Positions 9,510-22,807 of a DNA stretch of 64,000 nt are shown here, piece after piece. Source of the DNA: Nocardioides limicola (lineage in GTDB: Bacteria > Actinomycetota > Actinomycetes > Propionibacteriales > Nocardioidaceae). The stretch lies in the NCBI RefSeq assembly GCF_016827675.1, contig NZ_JAERJA010000001.1, positions 310,001-374,000 on the forward strand, given 5' to 3'. Positions within the stretch are counted from its first letter, which is position 1. The number at the start of each line of letters is the position of its first letter. The translations under genes were made by a program, and so were the position numbers. The notes below the pieces were generated by a model. It was given only the letters and a program-made list of their open reading frames with translations. It searched no databases and was not told the DNA's origin.

Positions 9510-11520
9510 CCGGTTGGAGCTTGCGCACGGAACGGAGTCGTTGTACGTCGGTCAGGGCCGCTGCCAACCCCGGACCCTGGGCGCGCGGCACTCGCAGCAC
9601 CACCCGAGCGGTCTCCTCACCGGTCCGCGGTGACGGCTCCGAGAAGGGCCCCAGGATCTCGATGCCCGGTGGGCCGTCCACAAGGGCGAGGACATCGTCG
9701 ACCGCACCCGGTGGTCCGGTGATGGTGGCGGCCCGACAGGCGGGCGGCAGGTGAGCGGAGGCACGTTCGAGGATCTCCCGCTCGGCATGACCGGCCGGGT
9801 CGAGACGGACCAGGGCCTGGACGGCCGCGACGGTGGCGTCCGCGGCGACCACCACCAGCGCCCCGGGGGCTGCCAGCCCGACCGCGTTGAGCCAACGCCG
9901 CAGCGCCTCTTCGCCGGCCCTGAGGTCGGCTCGTTCCAGCAGCAGCCAGGCGTCCAACAGTGCGACGGCGTGGTACCCGCCTGCCGCGACCGGTTCGGCG
10001 CCCGGGGTGGCGACCACGATGGCGGGCCGGTCGGAGACCTCCCGCACCACCGAGTCGCCGCCCGAGCGGACCACCGGGATCTGGGGGAAGGCACGGCCCA
10101 ACTCCTCCGCCGTACGCCGCTCCCCCACCACCGGTGCCCGCAACGCACGGTCGCCACACACCCCGCACTGCCACGCCTGCGCCAGCTGCAGACACCAGGC
10201 GCAGACCGGGGTGCCGCCGTGCTCCTCGATACGCAACGGGCCCTGGCAGTGGCCGCACCTGGCCGGTGTCCGGCAGGCGACGCAGGCGAGCCGGGTGGCG
10301 TAGCCCGAGCGCGGGGTCTGCACCAGCACCGGGCCGTGCTCGAGCCCGGTGCGGATCGCGGCGCGAGCCTCGGCGGGGATGCGGTCCACCTTGGCCAGCG
10401 GATCCCGGGAGAGTTGGGTGTCGCTGGCGCCGGCGACGCTGATCTGCACCGCCCTGCGGGCGTTGCGGTCGCCGCTGATGTCCTGGGCCCACCCGGTGCG
10501 CACCAGATAGGCGGCCTCGACGCTGCGGGTGAAGCCACCGACCAGGGCCGCACTGTCGGTGGTCCCGGCCCGGGTCAGGAGCACCTCACGGGCGTGCGGG
10601 TACGGCGCCCGGGGTTCGGCGAGGTTGTCGTCGCCGTCGTCCCAGACGCAGACCAGTCCCAGGTCCTGCACCGGCGCGAACATCGCCGCCCGGGTGCCGA
10701 CCACCACCTTGACGCTGCCGCGCAGCACCGCCAGGAACTCCCGGTAGCGGCGGGCGGGCCCCGCGTCGGCTCGCAGCGTCACATGCCGGCCCGGGCCGAG
10801 TACGTCGGTCAGGGCGGCGTCGACCCGGTCCACGTCGGCACCGTCGGGCACGCACAGCACCGTGCCCCTCCCCGACGCCAGGGTGGCTGCCGCCGCGTAG
10901 GCGAGCAGCCGTGGCCAGTCGGTGCCGGGGCTGGCGGTCCACACCGCCCGTGGGGAACCGCCTCCGGCGAGGTGGTCCACGAACGCTTCGCCGTGTCGAT
11001 GTCCGGCCCAGGCGGCGCCTGCGCCGGACAGTTCCGGGGGCCCCTCGACGCCCGGCGGGGAGGGTTCCTTCTCCGTGCGCGCGTGCCGGGGAGGGACGGC
11101 GAGGCGGACCACGTCGGCCCGGGTGCCGGCGTACCGGGCCGCCACCAGGGCAGTCAGGGAGGCGATCTCAGGGGTGAGCACCGGTTCGGCGGAGACCACC
11201 CTGCGCAGCGGCAGCAGCGCCCCGTCGTGGGTGGAATGCTCGACGCGTTCCAGGATGAAGCCGTGCACCTCTCGGCCGCCGAAGCGGACCTTCACCCTGG
11301 CCCCGGGCACCGCTTCGTCGTCGAGCTCGGCGGGCACCAGGTAGTCGAAGTCCCGGTCCAGATGCGCGACCGGCAGGTCCAGCAGCAGCCGGGCGACAGG
11401 GTCGGTCGCCGCGGGGGTGGCCGGGGACCGGGGGCTGACCCTCGGGGCGCGCCTCGCTGCGCTCCGTACGCCGGCCAGGCCCGGAAGCGGCTGCTCGGTC
11501 TGCTCACCCACAGTGAGCAT
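9478..11520 (-). CDS. priA: Actinobacterial PriA-like primosome protein, helicase motifs degenerate
   Basis: Homologue of the replication-restart protein PriA, 680 residues. An N-terminal DNA-binding part (about 40-150) and eight zinc-ligand cysteines at 413, 416, 422, 425, 440, 443, 452 and 455 are kept. The Walker A position reads ASPGTDW (196-202) in place of GSGKT, and the Walker B box reads WDDGDDN (293-299) in place of DEEH, so ATP-driven unwinding is unlikely. This loss is known for actinobacterial PriA proteins. The gene is 26 bases after metK. Confidence 0.9.
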   Translation of the reverse strand: MLTVGEQTEQPLPGLAGVRSAARRAPRVSPRSPATPAATDPVARLLLDLPVAHLDRDFDYLVPAELDDEAVPGARVKVRFGGREVHGFILERVEHSTHDGALLPLRRVVSAEPVLTPEIASLTALVAARYAGTRADVVRLAVPPRHARTEKEPSPPGVEGPPELSGAGAAWAGHRHGEAFVDHLAGGGSPRAVWTASPGTDWPRLLAYAAAATLASGRGTVLCVPDGADVDRVDAALTDVLGPGRHVTLRADAGPARRYREFLAVLRGSVKVVVGTRAAMFAPVQDLGLVCVWDDGDDNLAEPRAPYPHAREVLLTRAGTTDSAALVGGFTRSVEAAYLVRTGWAQDISGDRNARRAVQISVAGASDTQLSRDPLAKVDRIPAEARAAIRTGLEHGPVLVQTPRSGYATRLACVACRTPARCGHCQGPLRIEEHGGTPVCAWCLQLAQAWQCGVCGDRALRAPVVGERRTAEELGRAFPQIPVVRSGGDSVVREVSDRPAIVVATPGAEPVAAGGYHAVALLDAWLLLERADLRAGEEALRRWLNAVGLAAPGALVVVAADATVAAVQALVRLDPAGHAEREILERASAHLPPACRAATITGPPGAVDDVLALVDGPPGIEILGPFSEPSPRTGEETARVVLRVPRAQGPGLAAALTDVQRLRSVRKLQPVRIQLDPASL

Positions 11521-11546
11521 CCAAGCAGCCGCCCCCGACGGCGGTG

Positions 11547-12743
<1,197 letters not shown>

Positions 12744-12756
12744 GTCAGCTCCTCTG

Positions 12757-12795
12757 CTGGGCGTAGAAAATCGTGAATGTCATGTGTGCTGTCAA
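12757..12795 (-). promoter_or_regulatory. Predicted housekeeping promoter of metK
   Basis: A perfect TTGACA -35 box (minus strand, 12795-12790) in the coaBC-metK gap, with an AT-rich stretch reading GATTTTCTA about 17 bases downstream as the -10 region. The transcript would begin close to 12760, leaving a leader of about 15-20 bases before the GTG. Confidence 0.45.
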
Positions 12796-12830
12796 ACGAT
12801 AGAGGCGCCCGAAGGCAACGGGCCGACGTC

Positions 12831-14069
12831 TCACCGATTGGTGTCGTCACCGAGTCGAGCCGCCACCTGGTCCCAGATCGCGTGCGCGACGGAGCCCTTC
12901 GTGCCGTGGGGAACCTTGATCTCGGCGCCATCCGCGGCCAGGATCACGGCCTCGTTCTCGGTGCTGCCGAAGACGGCACCGCCGCTGACGTCGTTGACGA
13001 CCAGCAGGTCACACCCCTTGCGGGTGAGCTTGGACCGGGCCAGATCGAGCACCGACCGCTCGACGTCGCCCGTCTCGGCAGCGAAGCCGACGATCACTTG
13101 GCCGCTGCGACCCCGTTCGCGGCTGATCTCGGCCAGGATGTCCGGGTTCTGGACCAGCTCCACCGACGGGGCCGAACCGTCGGAGGCCTTCTTGATCTTG
13201 GACTCACTGGTGGTGACCGGACGGAAGTCGGCGGGCGCTGCCGCCATCACCACCGCGTCAGCTGCGGCAGCCCGGCCGACCACCTCGTCGCGCATCTGGG
13301 CTGTGGTGGTCACTCGCACCACCTTCACGCCGGCCGGATCGGGCAGCGAGACGTTCGCCGCGACCACGGTGACGTCGGCACCGCGGGCCACGGCCGCGCT
13401 GGCCAGCGCGTAACCCTGGCGGCCCGAGGACCGGTTCCCCAGGAACCGGACCGGGTCGAGGAACTCCCGGGTGCCGCCAGCGGAGACCAGCACATGCCGA
13501 CCGTCCAGGTCCGCCACCCCGGCCCGATCCACGGCAGCGCGGGCGAGCACCTGGACGCAGACGTCGAAGAGCTCGGCAGGCTCGGGCAGCCGTCCCTTGC
13601 CGGTGTCGGCTCCGGTGAGCCGTCCCTCGGCGGGTTCGATCACCAGGACACCGCGGGACCGAAGCAGCGCCACGTTGGCCTGGGTGGCGGGGTGCTCCCA
13701 CATCTCGGTGTGCATCGCCGGGGCGAAGACCACCGGACAGCGGGCGGTGAGCAGCGTGTTGGTCAGCAGGTCGTCGGCCAGGCCGTGCGCGGCCTTGGCC
13801 ATCAGGTCGGCCGTCGCCGGGGCCACCACCACCAGGTCAGCGGCCTGGCCGATGCTGACATGCGGCACCGCATGGACCTGGTCCCAGACCTGTGCGGAGA
13901 CAGGTTTCCCCGACAATGCGGCCCAGGTCGGGGCGCCCACGAACTCCAGCGCCGACGCGGTCGGCACCACCTGGACGTCGTGACCGGACTCGGTCAACCT
14001 GCGCAGCAACTCGCACGCCTTGTAGGCGGCGATGCCGCCGGAGACTCCGAGGACGACCCGGGGCGCCAT
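12831..14069 (-). CDS. coaBC: Bifunctional phosphopantothenoylcysteine decarboxylase / phosphopantothenate--cysteine ligase
   Basis: Two consecutive steps of coenzyme A synthesis in one chain of 412 residues. The N-terminal CoaC half (about 1-180) is a flavoprotein with SGGIAAYKACELLR and PAMHTEMW near the active site. The CoaB half starts around 190 with HVLVSAGGTREF and NRSSGRQGYALA for CTP binding, then AAPADFRP and the KIKK segment. It lies eight bases after rpoZ, the usual neighbour; formerly named dfp. Confidence 0.97.
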   Translation of the reverse strand: MAPRVVLGVSGGIAAYKACELLRRLTESGHDVQVVPTASALEFVGAPTWAALSGKPVSAQVWDQVHAVPHVSIGQAADLVVVAPATADLMAKAAHGLADDLLTNTLLTARCPVVFAPAMHTEMWEHPATQANVALLRSRGVLVIEPAEGRLTGADTGKGRLPEPAELFDVCVQVLARAAVDRAGVADLDGRHVLVSAGGTREFLDPVRFLGNRSSGRQGYALASAAVARGADVTVVAANVSLPDPAGVKVVRVTTTAQMRDEVVGRAAAADAVVMAAAPADFRPVTTSESKIKKASDGSAPSVELVQNPDILAEISRERGRSGQVIVGFAAETGDVERSVLDLARSKLTRKGCDLLVVNDVSGGAVFGSTENEAVILAADGAEIKVPHGTKGSVAHAIWDQVAARLGDDTNR

Positions 14070-14077
14070 CGTCGTGG

Positions 14078-14410
14078 CTACTCCGACCTGCTGAACGGAG
14101 CGTCGCTGGTGGCGGACTTGGCGGCAGCTTCCTCCGCAGCCAGCTCGGCCGGGTCGACGTGCTCCAGGGTGAGCAGGTCCTCGTTGATCTCGCGCAGCGC
14201 GATCGAGAGCGGCTTCTCCTGCACGTGCGTGTCGACCAGCGGACCGACGTACTCGAGCAGGCCCTCGCCGAGCTGCGAGTAGTAGGCGTTGATCTGCCGG
14301 GCGCGCTTGGCGCTGTAGAGCACCAGCTGGTACTTGCTGTCAGTCTTGGTCAGCAGTTCGTCGATCGGGGGGTTGGTGACACCCTCGGCGGCGGGAGTGG
14401 GGGCAGACAC
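14078..14410 (-). CDS. rpoZ: DNA-directed RNA polymerase omega subunit
   Basis: Small RNA-polymerase subunit that helps assemble beta-prime. From the GTG at 14410, preceded by GAGG eight bases upstream, it is 110 residues. The conserved core is [20 protein letters not shown], then [12 protein letters not shown]. The acidic Ala-rich tail is typical of actinobacterial omega. It lies 73 bases after gmk. Confidence 0.95.
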   Translation of the reverse strand: MSAPTPAAEGVTNPPIDELLTKTDSKYQLVLYSAKRARQINAYYSQLGEGLLEYVGPLVDTHVQEKPLSIALREINEDLLTLEHVDPAELAAEEAAAKSATSDAPFSRSE

Positions 14411-14483
14411 TGATGGAGCCTCACAGAGTGGTCGTCGGGTGGGTCGTGGGGGTGCTCGTGGGGCCTGACTGGTCGTCAGACGC

Positions 14484-15068
14484 TCAGGGCGTGGCTGCGC
14501 CAGTGGCAGCACCGAGCAAGGATACCAACTCCGCGACCGCGTCGTTAACCTCCGCGTTCACCACGGTGACGTCGAACCACGATTCCGCGGCCAGTTCCTC
14601 CCGTGCGGTCTCCAGCCGGCGTTCCCGATCCTCGGCGCTCTCGGTGCCCCGACCGACCAGCCGACGCACCAGTTCCTCCCACGACGGCGGCTTGAGGAAC
14701 ACGAAGAGCGCCTCGGGCATCGTCTCGCGCACCTGACGGGCTCCCTGCAGGTCGATCTCGAGCATCGCCGCCTTGCCGGCCGCCAGCGCCTCCTCGACGG
14801 GCCGACGCGGGGTGCCGTACCGGGCGGTCTTGTGCACCACCGCCCACTCGAGCAGCTCCCCGTCGGCGATCATCTGGTCGAACTCGGCGTCACTGACGAA
14901 GTGGTAGTGATCGCCGTCGACCTCGGTGTGCCGTGGCGGGCGGGTGGTCACCGAGACCGAGAGCCAGACGTCGGGATGGGTCTCCCGGACCCGGGCCGCC
15001 ACCGTGCCCTTGCCGACCGCGGTGGGGCCGGCCAGGACCAGCAGGCGGGAACGCGTCGGCTCAGTCAC
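14484..15068 (-). CDS. gmk: Guanylate kinase
   Basis: Phosphorylates GMP to GDP with ATP. The 194-residue protein has the P-loop GPTAVGKGT (14-22), the GMP-binding segment [19 protein letters not shown], and the lid region near 135-150. The start overlaps the mihF stop by eight bases, so the two genes are coupled. Same order as in mycobacteria (mihF-gmk-rpoZ-coaBC-metK). Confidence 0.97.
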   Translation of the reverse strand: MTEPTRSRLLVLAGPTAVGKGTVAARVRETHPDVWLSVSVTTRPPRHTEVDGDHYHFVSDAEFDQMIADGELLEWAVVHKTARYGTPRRPVEEALAAGKAAMLEIDLQGARQVRETMPEALFVFLKPPSWEELVRRLVGRGTESAEDRERRLETAREELAAESWFDVTVVNAEVNDAVAELVSLLGAATGAATP

Positions 15069-15381
15069 GCGGAGCGAACTCCCGCTGGAGGGCGGCCACC
15101 TGGTTCGCGCCCAGGCCGCGCACTCGCCGCGTCTCGGCGATACCGAGCCGCTCCATGAGCTGCTTGGCCCGCACCTTTCCCAGACCGGGCATGGCTTGGA
15201 GGAGGTCGTAGACGCGCATCTTGCCGATCACCTCGTTGGCCTGCCCCTCGGCCAGGACGTCGCTGATGGAGGCACCCGAGTGCTTGAGCCGGTTCTTCAC
15301 CTCGGCGCGCTCCCGACGGGATGCTGCAGCCTTCGCGAGGGCGGCCTGGCGTTGTTCGGGAGTCAGCGGGGGCAGAGCCAC
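15061..15381 (-). CDS. mihF: Actinobacterial integration host factor MihF
   Basis: Nucleoid-associated DNA-binding protein, 106 residues. It begins [20 protein letters not shown], has the helix-turn-helix core [19 protein letters not shown], and closes with [14 protein letters not shown], all family hallmarks. The GTG at 15381 has GAGGAA seven bases upstream. A promoter pair just upstream makes this the first gene of mihF-gmk-rpoZ-coaBC. In mycobacteria the protein is essential and supports phage integration; general DNA organisation is the likely role here. Confidence 0.95.
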   Translation of the reverse strand: MALPPLTPEQRQAALAKAAASRRERAEVKNRLKHSGASISDVLAEGQANEVIGKMRVYDLLQAMPGLGKVRAKQLMERLGIAETRRVRGLGANQVAALQREFAPRD

Positions 15382-15423
15382 TGGGAAGTTCCTCGTCTGG
15401 TCGGAGTCGATGCTGTTGGCCGC

Positions 15424-15453
15424 AATGTAGTCAGAAGACCGGGTCGGGTACAA
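15424..15453 (-). promoter_or_regulatory. Predicted promoter of the mihF-gmk-rpoZ-coaBC unit
   Basis: On the minus strand TTGTAC (15453-15448) and TACATT (15429-15424) are separated by 18 bases, in the 78-base gap between the lipoprotein gene and mihF. The spacing is good, but the -35 match is only partial. Confidence 0.4.
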
Positions 15454-15459
15454 CGCGGG

Positions 15460-15903
15460 TCACAGGCCGAGCGGAGTGCCGCACACGTCGAGGGCGTGCT
15501 GCTCGACGCGGGCCAGGGCGGTGCGGGTGACCGGCCGGTCCAGGTCGGCCGCGGCACGCTGGATCCTCAGCAGCGCCTCCTCGGACAGGTCCTCGGGTGG
15601 GGACATGGGGTCGAAGGTGGCCGGGTCGACCTCGGCCGCGTCGAAGGCGTTCTGGAGTCGGGTGACCGCGCGAGTCACCTCGCGCCAGTCCTCGGCGATG
15701 TCCCGGGGTGCCCTCGACGCCAGGTCGTCGAAGTGTGGGAGGGCCTGCAGCAGCGCGTCCCGGGCCCCGGTGCCGACGATCTCGCCGAGGGCCGCCTGGT
15801 TCCGTTCCACCGCGCGGCAGTACGACGCCTGGGGATCGCCGACGCAGCCACCGAGCAGGGCGGCCAGCAACGCTACGGCGAGGCCGGCGCGCAGACGACG
15901 CAT
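15460..15903 (-). CDS. Small predicted lipoprotein of unknown function
   Basis: No function recognised. The 147-residue product has a signal peptide (MRRLRAGLAVALLAALLGG) ending in a lipobox with the modified residue at Cys20, and two further cysteines (in ASYCRAVE and ALDVCGTP) that could pair outside the cell. The rest is helical and acidic. The start overlaps the pyrF stop (TGATG), so it is translated with the pyr operon, although nothing suggests a role in pyrimidine synthesis. Confidence 0.8.
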   Translation of the reverse strand: MRRLRAGLAVALLAALLGGCVGDPQASYCRAVERNQAALGEIVGTGARDALLQALPHFDDLASRAPRDIAEDWREVTRAVTRLQNAFDAAEVDPATFDPMSPPEDLSEEALLRIQRAAADLDRPVTRTALARVEQHALDVCGTPLGL

Positions 15904-16724
15904 CAGCGCAACTCGGCGTACGCTTCGGTGGTCCGCCGGGCGGCGGCCGCCAGGGCGGTCACCGACGGGCCGGCGGCCAACAGCTCCCGGGAGGAGCTCG
16001 GCAGCACGTGGCGGGCCTGTTCCCCGAAGACGCGGCGTACCGTCTCGGGGGTGCCGCCCTGGGCGCCGATCCCGGGGGCCAGCAGCGGACCGTTGATCGC
16101 CAGGTCCTCGCCGGTCTCGCCCACCGTCGCGCCGACCACCGCACCGAGCGAGCCCAACGGCGTCACCCCGGCGTTGAGGGTGCGCAACTGAGCCAGCACC
16201 GAGCCGGCGACGGTGCCCCCCTCGGCGGTCCGGGCCCGTTGGACCGAGGCGCCTTCGGGGTTGGAGGTCAGCGCGAGGACGAAGAGCCCGGCGCCGTGGG
16301 CGAGCGCGCTCTCGATCATCGGGTCCAGGGAGCCGAACCCGAGGTAGGGGGTGGCCGTGATCGCGTCGCAGGCCAGCGGCGAGCTGGGATCCAGGTAGGC
16401 GTCCGCGTACGCCTGGGAGGTGCTGCCGATGTCACCACGTTTGACGTCCAGCAGGACCAGGGCGCCTGCAGCCCGGGCCTCGACGATCACCCGTTCCAGG
16501 ACGGCGATGCCGGCGCTGCCGAACCGCTCGTAGAAGGCCGACTGCGGCTTGACCACCGGCACGTGCGGGGCGAGACCCTCGACGGCGGTCAGGGCGAACT
16601 TCTCCAACCCCCCAGCATCTGGGGAGAGGCCCCAGTCGCGGATCAGGCCGGGGTGGGGGTCGATGCCGGCGCAGAGTGGTCCGCGCCGCTGCATCGACTC
16701 CACGAGTCGCGCACCGAATGTCAT
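15903..16724 (-). CDS. pyrF: Orotidine 5'-phosphate decarboxylase
   Basis: Last step to UMP: decarboxylates OMP. The 273-residue protein is of the longer type found in Actinobacteria. The catalytic motif LLDVKRGDIGST places the key lysine at 95; PGIGAQGG is the phosphate-binding segment. It overlaps the pyrD-like gene by four bases and closes the pyr operon. Confidence 0.96.
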   Translation of the reverse strand: MTFGARLVESMQRRGPLCAGIDPHPGLIRDWGLSPDAGGLEKFALTAVEGLAPHVPVVKPQSAFYERFGSAGIAVLERVIVEARAAGALVLLDVKRGDIGSTSQAYADAYLDPSSPLACDAITATPYLGFGSLDPMIESALAHGAGLFVLALTSNPEGASVQRARTAEGGTVAGSVLAQLRTLNAGVTPLGSLGAVVGATVGETGEDLAINGPLLAPGIGAQGGTPETVRRVFGEQARHVLPSSSRELLAAGPSVTALAAAARRTTEAYAELR

Positions 16725-17569
16725 CGATCATCTCCTGTCGTCGGATCAGAGACTGGCCGATCACGCAGGGCGGCGGCAAGTCGGAAGCAGGTGGTCGGGT
16801 CGTGAAGGTTCGCGCTGCCGACCTGGACGGCCACCGCACCGGCCGCCAGCCGGTCCTGCACGTCGGCGGGTGTGCCGACGCCGCCGCAGGCGATGGTGGG
16901 TACGTCGGGTAGCTGCGCACGGATCTCCTGCAGGGCCCGGCGCGCCAAGGGACCGGCCGCCGGGCCGCAGAGCGCGCCGGAGGAGTGGCGCTCGCCGAGG
17001 GCTGCGAGTGGGTGGGCCACCACCACGGCGTCGGCACCGGCCTCGACCACGGTCCGGCTGGCCTCGACCACCCGAGGCAGATCGAGCCGGACCTTGGCCA
17101 GCACCGCCACATCCGCTGGCAGCTCCCGGCGCACCGCAGCCACCACGCTCGCGGCGTGGAAGGGTTCCCGGGCCGCGAACTGGTCCGGAGCGCCGGTGTC
17201 GGCCGCCCCCAGGCACAGCTCCACGGCGCGCACTCCGGGGGCGGTGGCGATCCGCCGGGCCAGGGCGGCGTACTCCCCCAGCGTCGCGGCGGCCAGGGAC
17301 ACCACGACCGGCACCTCGGCAGCCACCAGGAGCGGGAGTTCGCTGGCGCAGAACGCATCCACCCCCGGGTTCGGCAGGCCCATCTCCACCACCAGACCGG
17401 ACGGTGACTCGCTGATCCGGTTCACGTGGTCGAACCGTGGGTCCAGGGTGAGGGTCCGGGTGACGAAGCCTCCGAGGTCGGCGAGATCGCCGAACCGGGC
17501 CAGTTCGGCGCCGGTGCCACCGCAGCCGGCAGCCACGAGGACAGGGCCGCTGAGTCCGAGGCTCCTCAT
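16721..17569 (-). CDS. PyrD class 1B-like protein with altered active site
   Basis: A 282-residue TIM-barrel related to the catalytic subunit of the NAD-linked dihydroorotate dehydrogenase (PyrDB): PSGLVVEMGLPNPGVDAF, ADAVVVAHPL and GGVGTPADVQDRLAAGA align well. The family loop ELNxSCPN, carrying the catalytic Cys and orotate-binding Asn residues, reads ELCLGAAD here (117-124): Cys becomes Ala122 and the Asn residues are lost. Normal dihydroorotate oxidation is therefore doubtful. Its ATG overlaps the pyrK stop. It could be a regulator, a scaffold for PyrK or an enzyme on another substrate. The start is secure because ATGA overlap and GGAGG coincide. Confidence 0.8.
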   Translation of the reverse strand: MRSLGLSGPVLVAAGCGGTGAELARFGDLADLGGFVTRTLTLDPRFDHVNRISESPSGLVVEMGLPNPGVDAFCASELPLLVAAEVPVVVSLAAATLGEYAALARRIATAPGVRAVELCLGAADTGAPDQFAAREPFHAASVVAAVRRELPADVAVLAKVRLDLPRVVEASRTVVEAGADAVVVAHPLAALGERHSSGALCGPAAGPLARRALQEIRAQLPDVPTIACGGVGTPADVQDRLAAGAVAVQVGSANLHDPTTCFRLAAALRDRPVSDPTTGDDR

Positions 17570-18399
17570 CGCACCTCCATGGCGTCCCAGCGCACCCGGT
17601 CGCCGCGGAAGACCGGGCCCTCGGTGCACCCTCGGACGGTTCGGGCAGCCCCATGTTCGGCGATCACCGGCACCGCACAACCGTGACAGAGCCCGGTGCC
17701 GCAGGGCATCGACGGGGTCACCAGCACCTGGCTCCAGGCACCCTGCTCGACCGCAGCCGAGGCGGCGGCGCGGAGGGTGGCGTGGCTGCCGGCGGCGTAC
17801 ACGACCGCTGCGGAGCTGCTACGGACGCTCTCCGCGACGCGGTCGGCGACGGAGCCGCGCAGCCCGACGGAGCCGTCGGCGGTCATGACCGTCACGGCCC
17901 GCACGGTACGGCGGGCCTCCAGCGCCGACAGCAGCCGGTCCTCACGCTCGGCGCCGAGCAGGAGGTGGACCGGGCAGCCTCGCTCCCGGAGGCGTTCGGC
18001 CAGCGGGAACAGCGCCGCCGCGTCCACGCCCTCCCCGACGAGAAGGCAGGGCACCGGCTCCTGCGGCAGCGCGAACGGGCGCCCGAGCGGGCCGGTGAGC
18101 TCCAGTGACGCGCCGACGGCCAGGCCGGCCAGCCACCGGGTGGTGGTGCCGACCGGGTCGACCACCACGTCCAGGCAGGGGCCGTAGGCGCTGGCGGTGC
18201 GCACCCGGTGGATCCACAGCGCCCGCCGGGCCAGCAGGGACCGGTCGGCCCCGTGGCTCAACGCCACGAAGGTGCCCGGTCGGAACCGCTCGCTGATGCC
18301 CGATGCGCGCAGGGTCAGGTGCGTGAACGCGCCGATCCGTTTGGCCGACACCACGTCGGCGGTGACGTGCACCGGTCGTCGGTCGGCTCCATTCGTCAT
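17566..18399 (-). CDS. pyrK: Dihydroorotate dehydrogenase electron-transfer subunit (PyrK-type)
   Basis: Ferredoxin-reductase-like subunit that in class 1B systems passes electrons from PyrDB to NAD. The 277-residue protein has an N-terminal FAD domain (about 10-110), an NAD-type domain (115-225), and a 2Fe-2S site with Cys233, Cys238, Cys241 and Cys258 (CGTGLCHGC ... GC). The flavin motif usually RRPxSI reads RRALWI. The start overlaps the class 2 pyrD stop. A class 2 enzyme does not need PyrK, so its present partner is probably the altered PyrD-like protein next door. Confidence 0.88.
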   Translation of the reverse strand: MTNGADRRPVHVTADVVSAKRIGAFTHLTLRASGISERFRPGTFVALSHGADRSLLARRALWIHRVRTASAYGPCLDVVVDPVGTTTRWLAGLAVGASLELTGPLGRPFALPQEPVPCLLVGEGVDAAALFPLAERLRERGCPVHLLLGAEREDRLLSALEARRTVRAVTVMTADGSVGLRGSVADRVAESVRSSSAAVVYAAGSHATLRAAASAAVEQGAWSQVLVTPSMPCGTGLCHGCAVPVIAEHGAARTVRGCTEGPVFRGDRVRWDAMEVR

Positions 18400-19471
18400 C
18401 GTCCGGCGAGCTCCCGGAGGATCCGCCCGGGCCAGTAGGGCCCCTCGTAGATGAAGCCGGTGTAGACCTGCAGCAGGTCCGCCCCGGCCTCGAGCCGGGC
18501 CCGGGCGTCGGCGGCGGAGGTGATGCCGCCGACCCCGATCAGGGTCAGGTCGGGGGCGACGTGACCGCGAAGCAACTGCAGGACCTCCACGGCGCGGGCG
18601 GTCAGCGGGGCACCCGAGAGCCCGCCGGCGCCACAAGCGGCGACCTTGGACGCGTCGGTGCGCAATCCGTCCCGGCTGATGGTGGTGTTGGTGGCGATGA
18701 TGCCGTCCAGGCCGATGCTTCCGGCCAGCTCGGCGACCGCCCGCACGTCCTCGTCGGCCAGGTCGGGCGCGATCTTGACCAGCAGCGGCACCCGTCGTTC
18801 GGTGACGACCGAGTCCGCGCTGTCGCGCACCGCCGACAGCAGCGGTTCGAGCTTCTCGACGGCCTGCAGGTTCCGCAGTCCGGGTGTGTTGGGCGAGGAG
18901 ACGTTCACCACCAGGTAGTCGGCATGGGGGGCCAGGTGCGACACGGACTTGCGGTGGTCGCCGATGACTGCGGCGATGTCGTCGTCGGGGATCACTTTGG
19001 ACTTGCCGATGTTGACACCCACCACCACGTGGCGGTCCTCTGGCCGCTGGGGCTCGTCGAGACCCAGCCGTGCTGAACGGGCGGCGAGACGCCTTCCGAC
19101 CGCTTCGGCACCGTCGTTGTTGAACCCCATCCGGTTGATCACGGCACGGTCGTCCGGCAGCCGGAACAACCGCGGCCGGTCGTTGCCGGGCTGCGGCTCG
19201 CCGGTGACCGTGCCGACCTCGACGTGCCCGAAGCCGAGGCGGGCCAGGGCATCGATGCCCAGGGCGTTCTTGTCGAAGCCTGCGGCCATCCCGAGCCTGT
19301 TCGGGAAGGTCAACCCGAGTGCCTGCACCGGCTGCTTCGAGCGTCGTACGCCGGGCAGCGTGCGGCCCCGAGGCAGCGCCCGGTCGGCAGTACGCATCGC
19401 GGCGAACGCTGCGTGGTGGGCGCGTTCGGGGTCGGTCCTGGTGAGCAGGTGGTCGAACGCGAGCCGGTAGA

Positions 19472-19475
<4 letters not shown>
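18396..19475 (-). CDS. pyrD: Quinone-dependent (class 2) dihydroorotate dehydrogenase
   Basis: Oxidises dihydroorotate to orotate with membrane quinone. The GTG at 19475 overlaps the carB stop (GTGA), giving 359 residues. The N-terminal helices [19 protein letters not shown] are the membrane-docking, quinone-entry part that defines class 2. The catalytic base is Ser194 in [18 protein letters not shown] contacts lie in [18 protein letters not shown] and IATNTT. All active-site residues are present, so this is the working enzyme of the operon. Confidence 0.96.

Positions 19476-22806
<3,331 letters not shown>

Positions 22807-22807
<1 letters not shown>

Noticed and set aside
12744..12830. SAM riboswitch upstream of metK
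   Set aside because: The gap is only 87 bases, a promoter fits inside it, and no SAM-I or SAM-IV core stem was seen.
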